Positions 41,048 through 50,614 are shown, counted from the first letter of the stretch. The stretch is DNA of 64,000 nt from Chitinophaga sp. (GCF_019236475.1 NZ_JAFAIX010000002.1:310001-374000), one strand, 5' to 3'. Made by a program: numbers and translations. The notes: generated from the letters alone by a model not told the origin.

Positions 41048-41055
41048 CAAAGATA
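41048..41055 (-). promoter_or_regulatory. -7 element of the PARG-like/Crp/SDR operon
   Basis: On the minus strand TATCTTTG, a full match to TAnnTTTG; it leaves a leader of about 20 nt before the ATG at 41022. The -33 box is not clear. Confidence 0.5.
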
Positions 41056-41139
41056 GGGGATTTCAGATTATGTTATATGCGTAATGTACAGTACCTTTCA
41101 GCGTTAACCATTTATTTTACTATCGAAAACCATGTGATT

Positions 41140-41358
41140 ATGTCTTTTCAAGCTTATCTAGACAACATTCAAAAGAAAACAGGAAAATCTCCGGAAGATT
41201 TCAAAAAGCTCGCTGATGGAAAGGGGTTTAGTGAGAAAGGAAAATTGAAACCAGGCGTAAAGGCAGGTGAAATTGTAGCCTGGCTGAAAGCGGATTTTGA
41301 ACTGGGCCATGGCCATGCCATGGCAATTTATGCTTTACTGAGCGGGAAAAAAGAATAG
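41140..41358 (+). CDS. DUF4287 family small protein
   Basis: A 72-residue cytosolic protein; a frame from 41077 is longer, but the family starts at MSFQAYLDNIQKKTGKSPEDF, so the ATG at 41140 was chosen. The second part (KPGVKAGEIVAWLKADFELGHGHAMAIYALL) matches DUF4287. The family is widespread and binds nothing known for certain. The gene is monocistronic with a strong terminator. Confidence 0.88.
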   Translation: MSFQAYLDNIQKKTGKSPEDFKKLADGKGFSEKGKLKPGVKAGEIVAWLKADFELGHGHAMAIYALLSGKKE

Positions 41359-41363
41359 CCATA

Positions 41364-41400
41364 AAACAAGCGGCCGGTAAAATTTACCGGCCGCTTGTTT
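41364..41400. terminator. Terminator between convergent DUF4287 and RDD genes
   Basis: A nearly unbroken GC-rich palindrome, AACAAGCGGCCGGTAAA and its complement, with A and T runs on the outside, so it acts on both strands. Confidence 0.85.
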
Positions 41401-41412
41401 GTTAAATAAATT

Positions 41413-41901
41413 TTATCGTCTTGATTTTTTAAGATCGATTACCTCGGTACCAGACCAACGGTCGTGCCATGGATAACATGGATTACCCAATGCGCTGAAA
41501 GCTTCGAATGGTACACAACGAGCGATACCACGAATAAACAGTTGCTTAACACTTGGTGTTACACCCGTTTCCGATACCACCGCAGCAGTTCCAGTCATTA
41601 ATTTTCCTAATGTACGGCCACGAGTAATGATTTCCATCATACCCATGTAAAGGCCAAACAATACTAAGCCCAGTAGCTGATCCGCACCCGGAACCTCTTT
41701 TAAATTCACGAAAGATGCAACCACCGAAGGAGAGATCACTGCAATCACCCCCACAACTATAATAAAGAATAGATAAAAACTAATCGAGTCAATGACAGAG
41801 TTTAAAAAACGTTTACCACTCGATGCTTGTACTAGGTTCGGTTCATCATCAAAGATAGTCTGCTCTGACGATTCCATAGGATTGTTATATTGTGTGTTCA
41901 T
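41413..41901 (-). CDS. RDD family membrane protein
   Basis: A 162-residue protein with the RDD fold: ASSGKRFLNSVIDSISFYLFF (Arg/Asp of the first helix), a second segment, and a third region with GRTLGKLMTGTAAVV, the usual GRTLGKxxxG motif, followed by a short soluble end. RDD proteins are small inner-membrane proteins of uncertain role, sometimes Na+/H+ transport. The end of the protein (RWSGTEVIDLKKSRR) is soluble. Confidence 0.9.
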   Translation of the reverse strand: MNTQYNNPMESSEQTIFDDEPNLVQASSGKRFLNSVIDSISFYLFFIIVVGVIAVISPSVVASFVNLKEVPGADQLLGLVLFGLYMGMMEIITRGRTLGKLMTGTAAVVSETGVTPSVKQLFIRGIARCVPFEAFSALGNPCYPWHDRWSGTEVIDLKKSRR

Positions 41902-41978
41902 ATCCTAAAGAAAATAAGACTTAATGACTTTAACAAGAGCACTGATAAAATTGACCATTAAGTTGTAGGTAGACACCA

Positions 41979-42359
41979 CTATCCCAGCCCACCTCGGACA
42001 CTCACTAAAATTATCAAGAGCACAATTAGCGTGATTCCCACATACAGCTTATCCTTCTCCAATGCAAATCCAATAAGGGAAAATATAACCCGCATAATAG
42101 GGGTCGCAAACAACATCATCACGCCTAACATGATAAGCGCAGTTCCTTGTCCGGCCCCAATCCCCTGAAAGACATGATGTAGAATACCAAGCATATTATT
42201 ATCTTGCTCCACAAACTTCGGATGATGTACGATTTCCTGGCCATGCGCTGAAAGATATAACACTCCTCCCGCCAGTGCGATCCCCAGGGAAGTCCATACC
42301 CCCCAGCGAAGCAGGTTACCTATTATATATTGCAGATCTCTATCTTTTAAGTTTGCCAT
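41979..42359 (-). CDS. DUF1634 membrane protein
   Basis: A 126-residue protein with three membrane segments (GVWTSLGIALAGGVLYL, GTALIMLGVMMLFATPIMRVIFSLIGF, LYVGITLIVLLIILVSV). The pattern GTPIMRVxFSxxxFxxxxD is the DUF1634 mark. In many bacteria this gene follows a TauE/SafE-type transporter gene, as here (23-bp gap), and is believed to help it. Its exact role is unknown. Confidence 0.9.
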   Translation of the reverse strand: MANLKDRDLQYIIGNLLRWGVWTSLGIALAGGVLYLSAHGQEIVHHPKFVEQDNNMLGILHHVFQGIGAGQGTALIMLGVMMLFATPIMRVIFSLIGFALEKDKLYVGITLIVLLIILVSVRGGLG

Positions 42360-42382
42360 AGTATTGATTTTTAATCATGCTA

Positions 42383-43216
42383 TTAAATCCTGCCGGTAAT
42401 ACCATTGTAAATCATTTGCAGGGCCAACAAGGTGATTACAATAGCAAAGAATATCTTCAGTTTTTCCGGAGAGGAACGAATGAGGATTCTAGCGCCTGTT
42501 AAGGCTCCCAACAATACGCCGATGACTACGGGCATGCATATATCCGGTTGGATATACCCTCGTTGCAGGTAAACTACCGCACTAGCCGTGGCTGTTACAC
42601 CCATCATAAAGTTGCTCGTAGTGGTAGATACTTTAAATGGAATGCGCATGATGTTATCCATTGCAATCACTTTTAATGCGCCAGAACCTATTCCCAGCAA
42701 GCCGGAAAGCACTCCCGCTACCACCATCATCGCAAATCCACCCACTACGTTCTTAGTACCATATTTCATTAATCCTGTTGGCGTAGGATAATTGCCGTAC
42801 AGTTTAAGTCGCGCTGCGAGGGGACTCGATTCCTTTAATACATGCACTGTTTTCTTCCGCAGCGAGTTCATAGCAGAGAATATCAGGATACATCCAAACA
42901 GAATAGCTATGAAATGTGTCGGCGCAATAGTAGCTAACAACGCTCCTACCACGGCGCCAATAGTGGTGGCTATTTCCAGGAACATGCCTATCCGCATATT
43001 CGTAATACCTTCCCGTACATAGGCAGCCGCAGACCCCGAGGAGGTTGCAATCACGGATACCAGGGCGGCCCCGATAGCATATTGAATATCTACTCCCAGG
43101 AACACACTAAGCAACGGAATAATCACCACGCCCCCTCCTAGCCCGGTCAGGGAGCCAATCAAACCGGCCGAATAGGCGCCAGCAAACAAGATCAATGTAA
43201 ACGCTAAAACCGTCAT
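42383..43216 (-). CDS. TauE/SafE (TSUP) family transporter
   Basis: A 277-residue inner-membrane protein with about eight membrane segments in two related halves: GSLTGLGGGVVIIPLLSVFLG near the N-terminus and GVLSGLLGIGSGALKVIAM in the second half, the repeated GxxxGxxGxGGG motif of the family. TSUP proteins move small organic or inorganic sulfur anions such as sulfite or sulfoacetate, or other organic acids. The start overlaps the stop of the upstream GntR gene by 4 bp. Confidence 0.92.
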   Translation of the reverse strand: MTVLAFTLILFAGAYSAGLIGSLTGLGGGVVIIPLLSVFLGVDIQYAIGAALVSVIATSSGSAAAYVREGITNMRIGMFLEIATTIGAVVGALLATIAPTHFIAILFGCILIFSAMNSLRKKTVHVLKESSPLAARLKLYGNYPTPTGLMKYGTKNVVGGFAMMVVAGVLSGLLGIGSGALKVIAMDNIMRIPFKVSTTTSNFMMGVTATASAVVYLQRGYIQPDICMPVVIGVLLGALTGARILIRSSPEKLKIFFAIVITLLALQMIYNGITGRI

Positions 43217-43881
43217 TTTGTAACTCTTAAATTATGCTGCAATAAGGTATCTAAACATGCCAGGGCGGCGGATTCATTTTTATCGGCTACTGCCTGCAAT
43301 AATTGTTCGTGTAAGGCCTGCGTTCGGCCAAACTGTACTACGCTGCCGGCGTCCCTTTGTTGGAATGCATTACGCAGCACCTTGGAAAAGCTGATAAAAA
43401 GATCTGCCAGTACACTATTCTGACTGGCTACTGCTAGTTTGGTATGGAAAAGGATATCCGCATCAATGGCCATCTGGTAATCACCCGCACTCACCGCCTC
43501 TTTACGTTTATCCAGGGCCTGTTGCATTTCTTTTAACTGCTGTTGTTTGCGATGCACTACTGCCAGGCGGATTATTTCCCGTTCCAAGAGGGTACGTACT
43601 TGGTTTAACTCCTTCTGTGCCGCCCTGCGGAGGCGCTGCTCCAAGGACTCCGCATCTACGCTGATTTCTTTTACATATGTCCCGGAACCTTGCTGTACAT
43701 GCAATACGCCGTTACGGGCAAGCGTTTTAATGGCCTCCCTAATTGTGGACCTTCCCACTTTGAATTGAGTCATTAATTCCGGCTCGGCGGGGATCTTCGC
43801 TCCTTTCTTCCATTTACCAAGAGAGATGTGCTCTTGCAGCTTTTCAATGACTACATCTGCTAATTTCTCACGTTTAGACAT
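43213..43881 (-). CDS. FadR-type GntR regulator
   Basis: A 222-residue repressor: winged HTH at the N-terminus (LGKWKKGAKIPAEPELMTQFKVGRSTIREAIKTLARNGVLHVQQGSGTYV) and an all-helical FCD ligand domain (residues about 90-222). The FCD domain usually binds an organic acid with a metal. It is the first gene of the GntR-TSUP-DUF1634 operon, which it very likely represses by binding the two palindromes just upstream. Confidence 0.92.
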   Translation of the reverse strand: MSKREKLADVVIEKLQEHISLGKWKKGAKIPAEPELMTQFKVGRSTIREAIKTLARNGVLHVQQGSGTYVKEISVDAESLEQRLRRAAQKELNQVRTLLEREIIRLAVVHRKQQQLKEMQQALDKRKEAVSAGDYQMAIDADILFHTKLAVASQNSVLADLFISFSKVLRNAFQQRDAGSVVQFGRTQALHEQLLQAVADKNESAALACLDTLLQHNLRVTK

Positions 43882-43887
43882 GATTAT

Positions 43888-43943
43888 AAAACATCTGATG
43901 TTTTACAAATATAGCCATTATACATTTAAAACATCAGATGTTT
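43888..43943 (-). promoter_or_regulatory. Promoter and twin operators of the GntR operon
   Basis: AAAACATC-T-GATGTTTT (43888-43904) and AAAACATC-A-GATGTTT (43928-43943) are near-identical palindromes with centres 40 bp apart. The full -7 match TATATTTG (43906-43913, minus strand) sits between them, so the first operator covers the start site and the second the -33 region. This layout fits repression by looping or blocking. Confidence 0.72.
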
Positions 43944-44043
43944 CAAAATAATTAACCAGTAAAAATTATAACTAATACGTAACAATTTATATTTTGATGC
44001 GTATTTTGTATACATTCGTCAAATCCAGATGTAATTTATTTTT

Positions 44044-44808
44044 ATGAGAATATATGCGCTTTTGATGCTGCTGTGCTGCACAGTTTCCAGCTATGCCCAA
44101 AACACGATTAACAATTACAAATATGTAATCGTACCAGAGAAATTTGAATTCAGCAAGGAAGTAAACCAGTATGGATTAAATACCATCACCAAGCTACTAC
44201 TGGAACAGAAAGGATTTACTGCCTTTGTTGGCAACGAGGAATTACCAGCAGATCTGGCAGCCAATAAATGTAATGCCCTCAGAGCAGAAGTACAACAACG
44301 AAAGGCCCTGTTTGTCACCAATCTCACCTTATTACTGAAAGATTGCCAAGGAAATATTGTCTATAAAGGTAAAGAAGGAAAAAGCAGAGAAAAAGATTTC
44401 GGAGTAGCTTATAATGAAGCCTTACGAGATGCATTTGCCTCTCTCAATGGGGAACCATACACCTATAACGGTACCACCTATACGACGCAGCAGACGGCCC
44501 CTGTTATTGCCGTTGCGGCCACACCTGCACCTACTCCTGCTACAGTGACTCCTACTGCTGCACCTGCCACACCGGAAATGAAAGTAGCAACTGGTACCCT
44601 ATACGCCCAGGCTACTGCCAATGGTTTTCAATTGATTGATACCACACCTAAAAAAGTAATGACGCTGTTGAAAACTTCTGCACCGGATTATTTTATCGCA
44701 GACAACGGAATTAATAACGGTATCGTTATGAAGAAAAACGGTGAATGGTATTTTGAATATTATAAAGACAATAAGCTGATCTCCGAAAAGCTTATCATCA
44801 AATTCTAA
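44044..44808 (+). CDS. Secreted hypothetical protein with Ala/Pro/Thr linker
   Basis: A 254-residue protein with a signal peptide (MRIYALLMLLCCTVSSYAQ). A folded N-terminal part (NYKYVIVPEKFEFSKEVNQYGLNTITKLLLEQKGFTAF) resembles a domain seen in other Bacteroidota secreted proteins. It is linked by a repetitive stretch (TPAPTPATVTPTAAPATP) to a small beta-rich C-terminal domain (GIVMKKNGEWYFEYYKDNKLISE). No family name. The gene is divergent from the GntR operon and ends in a strong terminator. Confidence 0.75.
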   Translation: MRIYALLMLLCCTVSSYAQNTINNYKYVIVPEKFEFSKEVNQYGLNTITKLLLEQKGFTAFVGNEELPADLAANKCNALRAEVQQRKALFVTNLTLLLKDCQGNIVYKGKEGKSREKDFGVAYNEALRDAFASLNGEPYTYNGTTYTTQQTAPVIAVAATPAPTPATVTPTAAPATPEMKVATGTLYAQATANGFQLIDTTPKKVMTLLKTSAPDYFIADNGINNGIVMKKNGEWYFEYYKDNKLISEKLIIKF

Positions 44809-44834
44809 CAGACCAAAGAGTTATATACAAAAGA

Positions 44835-44872
44835 AAAAACCTCGTTCTCGATTAATAGAGAACGAGGTTTTT
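44835..44872. terminator. Bidirectional terminator between the secreted protein and RND genes
   Basis: A 15-bp stem (44835-44849 with 44858-44872) with A run outside on the left and T run on the right; serves both convergent genes. Confidence 0.85.
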
Positions 44873-44892
44873 CTATTTTAGGATATCATATT

Positions 44893-47800
44893 CTAAATCC
44901 CATTTCCATTGCCATTGTCTTGAGGTCCTACTTCACGATAAGGCAGTTTATCTACTTTCCTGTAAGCCCAGCCAAATATGAGCGGGAATACCCACAAGGA
45001 GAACACCATCGCACAGAGAATACCTCCAATCACTACTCTCGCCAACGGCCTGGAACTCTCTGATCCAATACCATGGGAAATAGCTGCTGGGAATAACCCG
45101 ATGGCCGCCATTAACGCCGTCATCATTACCGGACGTATCCTCGTATTCACACCCAATTTAATAGCATTATACAGCATATCCTTCCCTCGCATAGTGGCCA
45201 AGTTCTCCTTGAACCGCGTTATCAAGATGATACCATCCTGGATACATATACCAAACAAGGCGATAAAACCAATACCAGCGGATATACTGAAGTTGGTACC
45301 CGTAATGTGGAGGGCAAGTATACCTCCTACAAGGGCAAATGGTACGTTGGTAAATACTAGCAGGGCGTCTTTGAAGTTGCCAAACATACTAATCAGCAGT
45401 AAAAATATCAAACCCAAACTAATAGGCACTACTAATGCTAATCGCTTTTGTGCTCTTTGCTGGTTCTCGAAATCACCCTGGAACGCCATGGTATAGCCTC
45501 TCTTCAAATGCACCTTCTCTTTCACTTTCTCCATCGCTTCTTTAATGGTACTACCCATATCACGCCCGCGAATAGAAAACTTCAATGCGGCATAACGCTG
45601 GTTATCATCCCTGAAAATCAAGGCCCCCCCTGTCTTTTGCGTGATGGTGGCTATTTCCTTGATAGGTACCTTACTGCCGTTTTGTGTTGGCACCAGCAAT
45701 TCCCCTATCTGGGCGGGCGTTCGTCGGAATTCTTCCGGCATCCTCACCCGAATATCAAATATCTTAATGCCTTCATACAACTGACTGGCAGGTACGCCAC
45801 CAGGCCCTAATCCGGTCATCGCCATACTGATGACGGCATTGGCCTGCGAGGTAGCCACGCCATACAAGGCCATCTTTTGCTGACTGAGATTAATATCCAG
45901 CTCTGGCTGTCCTACGTTGTGCATGATACCCAAATCCTCAATACCCCTCACCTTCTTCAACACATTGAAATATTCAGATAGCTTCCCTTCCATATAATTC
46001 AGGGAATCTCCATAGATCTTCAATACGATACTTCCCTTCACCCCTGATACAGCTTCCTCCACGTTATCCATAATAGGCTGAGAAAAGTTCAGGTTCACAC
46101 CGGGAATAACTGCTAATGCCTTGTTCATCGTATCTACCAGTTGCTCCTTGGAAATTTTCGGATTCCATTTAGATTCTGGGAACATCAATACGTCAAATTC
46201 ATTATTGTAATAGCCCGTAACATCGGTACCATTATCCGGGCGCCCCGTTTGGGATACACAGTATTGCACCTGCGGGAACTTCATGATGATATCCCTGGCC
46301 TGCTTGGAAATTTCGACCGACTTATTCAAATCAATACTGTAATTGGCCTGGATACGTATCCAAATACTTCCTTCGTTTAATTCTGGTAAGAATTCAGAAC
46401 CCAAGAATTTAAAGGAATAAATCCCTATTACCATTGCGATCATGGATAACACCACTACAATCTCTTTTCGCTTGAATGCCCGGATAAAACCCATCAACAT
46501 AAAGCCCATCATATGATGCACAATAGGATTATGTCTTTCCTTGACATTTTTGCGCATCAACATGCTGATTAATACCGGTACGAGTGTAAGCGTGGTAATC
46601 AATGATCCCAATAACGCGAAACTGAGGGTATTGGCCAATGGGGAGAACATCTTACCCTCCACCTTCTGGAAGGCAAAAATGGGTAGCAAGGCCGTGATAA
46701 TAATCACGTTCAAATAAAATGGACGCTTCCCAATTTCAGCGGCATTCTTGCGGATCAATCCCAACTTACTCAACTTATTAAACCGTTCCATCCCGACCTC
46801 TTTGGCCTTCGCATCCAAGACGACAAAGATCCCTTCCACCATCACAATGGTCCCGTCTAGGATGATCCCAAAATCGACTGCTCCCAGCGACAATAAGTTG
46901 GCGCTCATCCCCATGATATGCAAGCATATAAAGGCGAACAGCAACGAAATGGGAATGATAACCGCCACCACCAAAGTAGCCCTCCAATCGAACAAGAAGA
47001 GAGAAATCAATATGATTACCAGCACAATACCTTCTATCAGGTTATGCAGTACCGTATGCGTCGCATATTCGATGAGATTAGCGCGGTCATAGTAAGGCAC
47101 AATGCGGGTATCAGGAGGTAATACATAAGCATTGAGATAATCGATCTTCTTTTTCAGGCTCTCCACTACCTCAGATGGATTTTCGCCTTTCCGCATCACC
47201 ACAATCGCTTCCACCACATCCGGCTGATCTTTTACAGTTCTCTTTCCATCTTTATCAATGGTCCCATCGCTTCTACCAACCCAACCTAATCGCGGTATAT
47301 TGGAGATTTCAACAGCAGCTACATCCTTTACCAGCAATGGTACGCCATTGTTGTTCTGAACAATGATATTTTTTATTTCTTCTATATCATTCAGTAATCC
47401 TATCCCACGTACTACGAAGGCCTGGTTATTCTGGAAGATCATGTCTCCCCCCACATTAATATTCGTATTCTGAACTGCTGTAAATACGTCTAGCGGCGTA
47501 AGTCCTAAATTGGCCAGTTTACCTGGGTCTACCTTGATCTCATACGCTTTGGTTTTACCTCCAAAACTATTGATATCACCTACCCCAGGTACACTCCTTA
47601 AATGACGGTCAATTACCCAGTCCTGCATCGTTTTCAGCTCTCTTACATCGCGGAAAGTACTGGTGATGGTATAGCGGTAGATCTCCCCGGTAGGCCCTGT
47701 AGGTGGCTGTACGGACGGTTGGACACCACCAGGCAAGGTGGCATTCGGCAGCAGGTTCATCACCTGCTGCCGGGCTTGGGCATCTTTGACATCATCATCA

Positions 47801-48099
47801 AATATCAGTTTGATAAACGATAATCCGAATATAGTAGTGCTGCGCAGACTTATTTTCTTCTGCACGGGGTTCATCGCTATTTCAATGGGAATGGTGACAA
47901 ACTTCTCTACTTCTTCCGCACTACGGCCAGGCCATTGGGTAATGATGGTAATCTCTGTATTGGTAACATCCGGAAATGCTTCAATCGGCATATTGATGAA
48001 GGTGAACACCCCCGTGATGATGAGCAATACTGTAATGAATAAAATGAAATACTTATTCTTCAGCGAAAAGCCAATGATCCTTCTTAATATCTTCGTCAT
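44893..48099 (-). CDS. czcA: CzcA/CusA-type heavy-metal RND transporter
   Basis: A 1068-residue inner-membrane pump with twelve membrane segments and two large periplasmic loops. Marks are MPIEAFPDVTNTEITIITQWPGRSAEEVEKFVT at the N-terminus, the DFGIILDGTIVMVEG motif in segment 4 (acidic proton-relay residues of the metal subgroup), and RPVMMTALMAAIGLFPAA near the end. Powered by proton import, it exports metal ions such as Co, Zn, Cd or Cu/Ag; the ion cannot be told from sequence. It follows the adaptor gene after 50 bp. Confidence 0.93.
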   Translation of the reverse strand: MTKILRRIIGFSLKNKYFILFITVLLIITGVFTFINMPIEAFPDVTNTEITIITQWPGRSAEEVEKFVTIPIEIAMNPVQKKISLRSTTIFGLSFIKLIFDDDVKDAQARQQVMNLLPNATLPGGVQPSVQPPTGPTGEIYRYTITSTFRDVRELKTMQDWVIDRHLRSVPGVGDINSFGGKTKAYEIKVDPGKLANLGLTPLDVFTAVQNTNINVGGDMIFQNNQAFVVRGIGLLNDIEEIKNIIVQNNNGVPLLVKDVAAVEISNIPRLGWVGRSDGTIDKDGKRTVKDQPDVVEAIVVMRKGENPSEVVESLKKKIDYLNAYVLPPDTRIVPYYDRANLIEYATHTVLHNLIEGIVLVIILISLFLFDWRATLVVAVIIPISLLFAFICLHIMGMSANLLSLGAVDFGIILDGTIVMVEGIFVVLDAKAKEVGMERFNKLSKLGLIRKNAAEIGKRPFYLNVIIITALLPIFAFQKVEGKMFSPLANTLSFALLGSLITTLTLVPVLISMLMRKNVKERHNPIVHHMMGFMLMGFIRAFKRKEIVVVLSMIAMVIGIYSFKFLGSEFLPELNEGSIWIRIQANYSIDLNKSVEISKQARDIIMKFPQVQYCVSQTGRPDNGTDVTGYYNNEFDVLMFPESKWNPKISKEQLVDTMNKALAVIPGVNLNFSQPIMDNVEEAVSGVKGSIVLKIYGDSLNYMEGKLSEYFNVLKKVRGIEDLGIMHNVGQPELDINLSQQKMALYGVATSQANAVISMAMTGLGPGGVPASQLYEGIKIFDIRVRMPEEFRRTPAQIGELLVPTQNGSKVPIKEIATITQKTGGALIFRDDNQRYAALKFSIRGRDMGSTIKEAMEKVKEKVHLKRGYTMAFQGDFENQQRAQKRLALVVPISLGLIFLLLISMFGNFKDALLVFTNVPFALVGGILALHITGTNFSISAGIGFIALFGICIQDGIILITRFKENLATMRGKDMLYNAIKLGVNTRIRPVMMTALMAAIGLFPAAISHGIGSESSRPLARVVIGGILCAMVFSLWVFPLIFGWAYRKVDKLPYREVGPQDNGNGNGI

Positions 48100-48149
48100 T
48101 GTATTGTATTAAAGGATTCTAAGAGTTTTGATGGACACGTGTCTCCCTA

Positions 48150-49265
48150 TCAACTATTTAGTGCCTCATAAATCAAGATCACATCGGTGGCAATCACATG
48201 ATCACCTTCTTTGAGTCCTGTGATATAAGTTTCACTACCGTTGGCGCCCAGTACCTGTACCGGGGTAATGCGTACATCCTTGTTGCTGTGATAAATCAAC
48301 ACATAATATTGGCTATGGTCAAACATCAATGCATGAGAGGAAATCGTTAATGCTTGTTTGTCCAATGGATTCAATACATTGACACTGGCAAACATCTGCG
48401 GTTTCAACAGGTAATCCTCGTTGGGAAGCACCACCCGCACCTTCATCACTTTGCTGGCAGGATCCAACACATTCAACATTTTATCAACCTTTCCCTTAAA
48501 CACTTTATCAGGGTAAGATAACGTCGTCACATTCACGTTATCTCCCACATGAACGCGGGTAATATTGGACTCATAGACATTGGCCTGAATCCATACGTTT
48601 TTGAGATCAGAAATAGTGAACAGATTCGTACCATTATCCGTGCGGATAACGGTGTTATTGGTGATGTTTTTCTGAACGATAAATCCATTGATGGGTGACT
48701 TCACCATATATATACCCTGGCGATTATCTCCGTTGATTTTTAGAATCCGTTGTTGCATTTGCAACTGTGCTAATGCTTGATCATAGTTGGTTTGCGCTGT
48801 AGTCAGATCCAGTTGAGAGGCAAGCCCATTTTTAAAAAGATCCTTCGTGGCATCCAGTTGCTTTTTAGTACTGGTTACATTCGTTTCTGCTACTACCATA
48901 TTATTCTGATAGCCTGCCATTTCAGAGCTTTTCACAATCGCCAGTACCTGCCCTTGTTTCACCATATCTCCTAACTGGGTAGTTACGTTTTGTACGATAC
49001 CGCTGACAGGTGGGAAAATATTTACTTGGTTATCCTGGTTAAAATCCACCATCCCGGTGAGTGTGATGGCATCTACCACTGGCGTCATTTTAACGGTGTC
49101 CAGCTTCAATCGCTTCATCAACGAATCGGGAATTACATAAGCTTCTCTTTCATTGTTTTTGTTCTCATTCTTCGAACCACAACCAAAAGCTGTTGCCATG
49201 GCGATTATCAGCAACAATCTTGTCAAATTGCTCATTTTTGATATTGTCCGCATGGGGGTATGCAT
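48150..49265 (-). CDS. czcB: RND efflux periplasmic adaptor (CzcB/CusB type)
   Basis: A 371-residue membrane-fusion lipoprotein-like adaptor. The N-terminus has a lipobox (LLIIAMATAFGC), so it is anchored. Lipoyl-like and hairpin parts follow: VSGIVQNVTTQLGDMVKQGQVLAIVKSSEM, a coiled coil (QLDATKDLFKNGLASQLDLTTAQTNYDQALAQL) and a beta barrel (GDNVNVTTLSYPDKVFKGKVDKM). It bridges the inner-membrane pump and TolC. Alternative starts are the ATGs at 49253 and 49235. The gene is 2 bp behind the TolC gene. Confidence 0.92.
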   Translation of the reverse strand: MHTPMRTISKMSNLTRLLLIIAMATAFGCGSKNENKNNEREAYVIPDSLMKRLKLDTVKMTPVVDAITLTGMVDFNQDNQVNIFPPVSGIVQNVTTQLGDMVKQGQVLAIVKSSEMAGYQNNMVVAETNVTSTKKQLDATKDLFKNGLASQLDLTTAQTNYDQALAQLQMQQRILKINGDNRQGIYMVKSPINGFIVQKNITNNTVIRTDNGTNLFTISDLKNVWIQANVYESNITRVHVGDNVNVTTLSYPDKVFKGKVDKMLNVLDPASKVMKVRVVLPNEDYLLKPQMFASVNVLNPLDKQALTISSHALMFDHSQYYVLIYHSNKDVRITPVQVLGANGSETYITGLKEGDHVIATDVILIYEALNS

Positions 49266-49267
49266 CT

Positions 49268-50614
49268 TTAATTATTAAAAAAACTAAAGCCAGTATAAAA
49301 GTTGATACTTTCTAAAGCATTTAACTTATTCAGTTGTATGCCATTGATTTGAAGGGTATTCTGTTTGTAGGAATCATAAAAATCCAAGAAGTCCAGCAAT
49401 CCAATCGTACGTTTCTTATATGCATCGAGAGCCGCCGCTATCAGGCGACTGTAATCATTCTTAAAGCTGGGATCAATTTTCTGGAATAACTTATCCGCAT
49501 CAATCGACTGTTGCAAAGACCTATAAACGTTTTCCTCGACGGTCATAGCCACACTTTGTTCGGATACCTCATTCATTTTAATCGTCGCTTTCGCAGACCT
49601 GATATTACCCTGATTGCGATTGAAGAAAGGGAGATCAAAGGCTACTCCCGCCATGAAGAGGTCATGTATGTAACTACCTTGTTTATCATAGTTCATGCTA
49701 AACGTAGGATCGGGAACCGCCAAGGCCTTTTGATAGCTGTAATTCATGCGACTGATCTGTGTATTAGTTTGTGCTATCTTAAGATCAGTCCGACGCTGAT
49801 ATGCAGAATCTATCAGCTCTGGCAGCGGATACTTCAAAGGATTCGCCGCTGCAACCATATTGGTATCTACCTGTGGTACCAAGTATGTCAAGTTCTTTAC
49901 CTGCAAGATTAATTTCAACTCACTCTGCGTGTTATTGATCTGATCAATCAAGCCCTGGTATTCACTTTGCAAGCTATACAACTGGGCTTTCACCCGCACC
50001 ACTTCCTTTTCAGAAATCCAGAATTTGTTTTCTTTAATCAGGTTATTGTATGCGTTGACCACTACCTGCAAACCATCAATTTCATCTCTATAAACCTTTG
50101 CGCTGGCCTGTAGAAAATAGATGGTAAAGAAATCCGTGCGCAGTGTATATCTCAAGGTGCGCATGAGATCATAGAACTGGTACTCAGATAGTCGAGTATT
50201 ATATTGCGCCAGTTTAATGGCTTTATTCCTTTTGCCCGCTATAACTATTTCCTGGCTGACATTACTAGAAGCCTCTCCCGCAGGGGAAAATGGAGAAGGA
50301 AACAGCCTATTCTTAGGAGGAGGATCTATATTAGGATCATGTCCTACTAGGGCAGTGGAAAAAGAGAAATTCGGATTTGGATACAATCTGGCTTGTATTT
50401 CCAATGCCTTAACTACATCGATATTATATCGTTGGGCTAAAAGGGCAAGGTTATTCCTTAAGAAAAGATGCTCCGCACTGTCCAAACGGAGACTCATGGT
50501 ATCCACAACTGGCAAGGGATAACCTTGCTGGGCTTTCGCCCCTATGAAACCCATGCAAAGGAAAATACAAACACGCAACATTTTAAATTGCATAGTCGAA
50601 AAATTAGGGAACAT
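49268..50614 (-). CDS. czcC: TolC-family outer-membrane channel (CzcC/CusC type)
   Basis: A 448-residue outer-membrane factor. Signal peptide LRVCIFLCMGFIGAKAQ; the best start may be the ATG at 50593 or 50581 rather than 50614. Two helical repeats follow, with the usual patterns (LRLDSAEHLFLRNNLALLAQRYNIDVVKA, AYQRRTDLKIAQTNTQISRMNYSYQKALAVPDPTFS). Three such proteins form the exit channel. It is the first gene of the czcCBA operon; no metal sensor gene lies beside it. Confidence 0.92.
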   Translation of the reverse strand: MFPNFSTMQFKMLRVCIFLCMGFIGAKAQQGYPLPVVDTMSLRLDSAEHLFLRNNLALLAQRYNIDVVKALEIQARLYPNPNFSFSTALVGHDPNIDPPPKNRLFPSPFSPAGEASSNVSQEIVIAGKRNKAIKLAQYNTRLSEYQFYDLMRTLRYTLRTDFFTIYFLQASAKVYRDEIDGLQVVVNAYNNLIKENKFWISEKEVVRVKAQLYSLQSEYQGLIDQINNTQSELKLILQVKNLTYLVPQVDTNMVAAANPLKYPLPELIDSAYQRRTDLKIAQTNTQISRMNYSYQKALAVPDPTFSMNYDKQGSYIHDLFMAGVAFDLPFFNRNQGNIRSAKATIKMNEVSEQSVAMTVEENVYRSLQQSIDADKLFQKIDPSFKNDYSRLIAAALDAYKKRTIGLLDFLDFYDSYKQNTLQINGIQLNKLNALESINFYTGFSFFNN

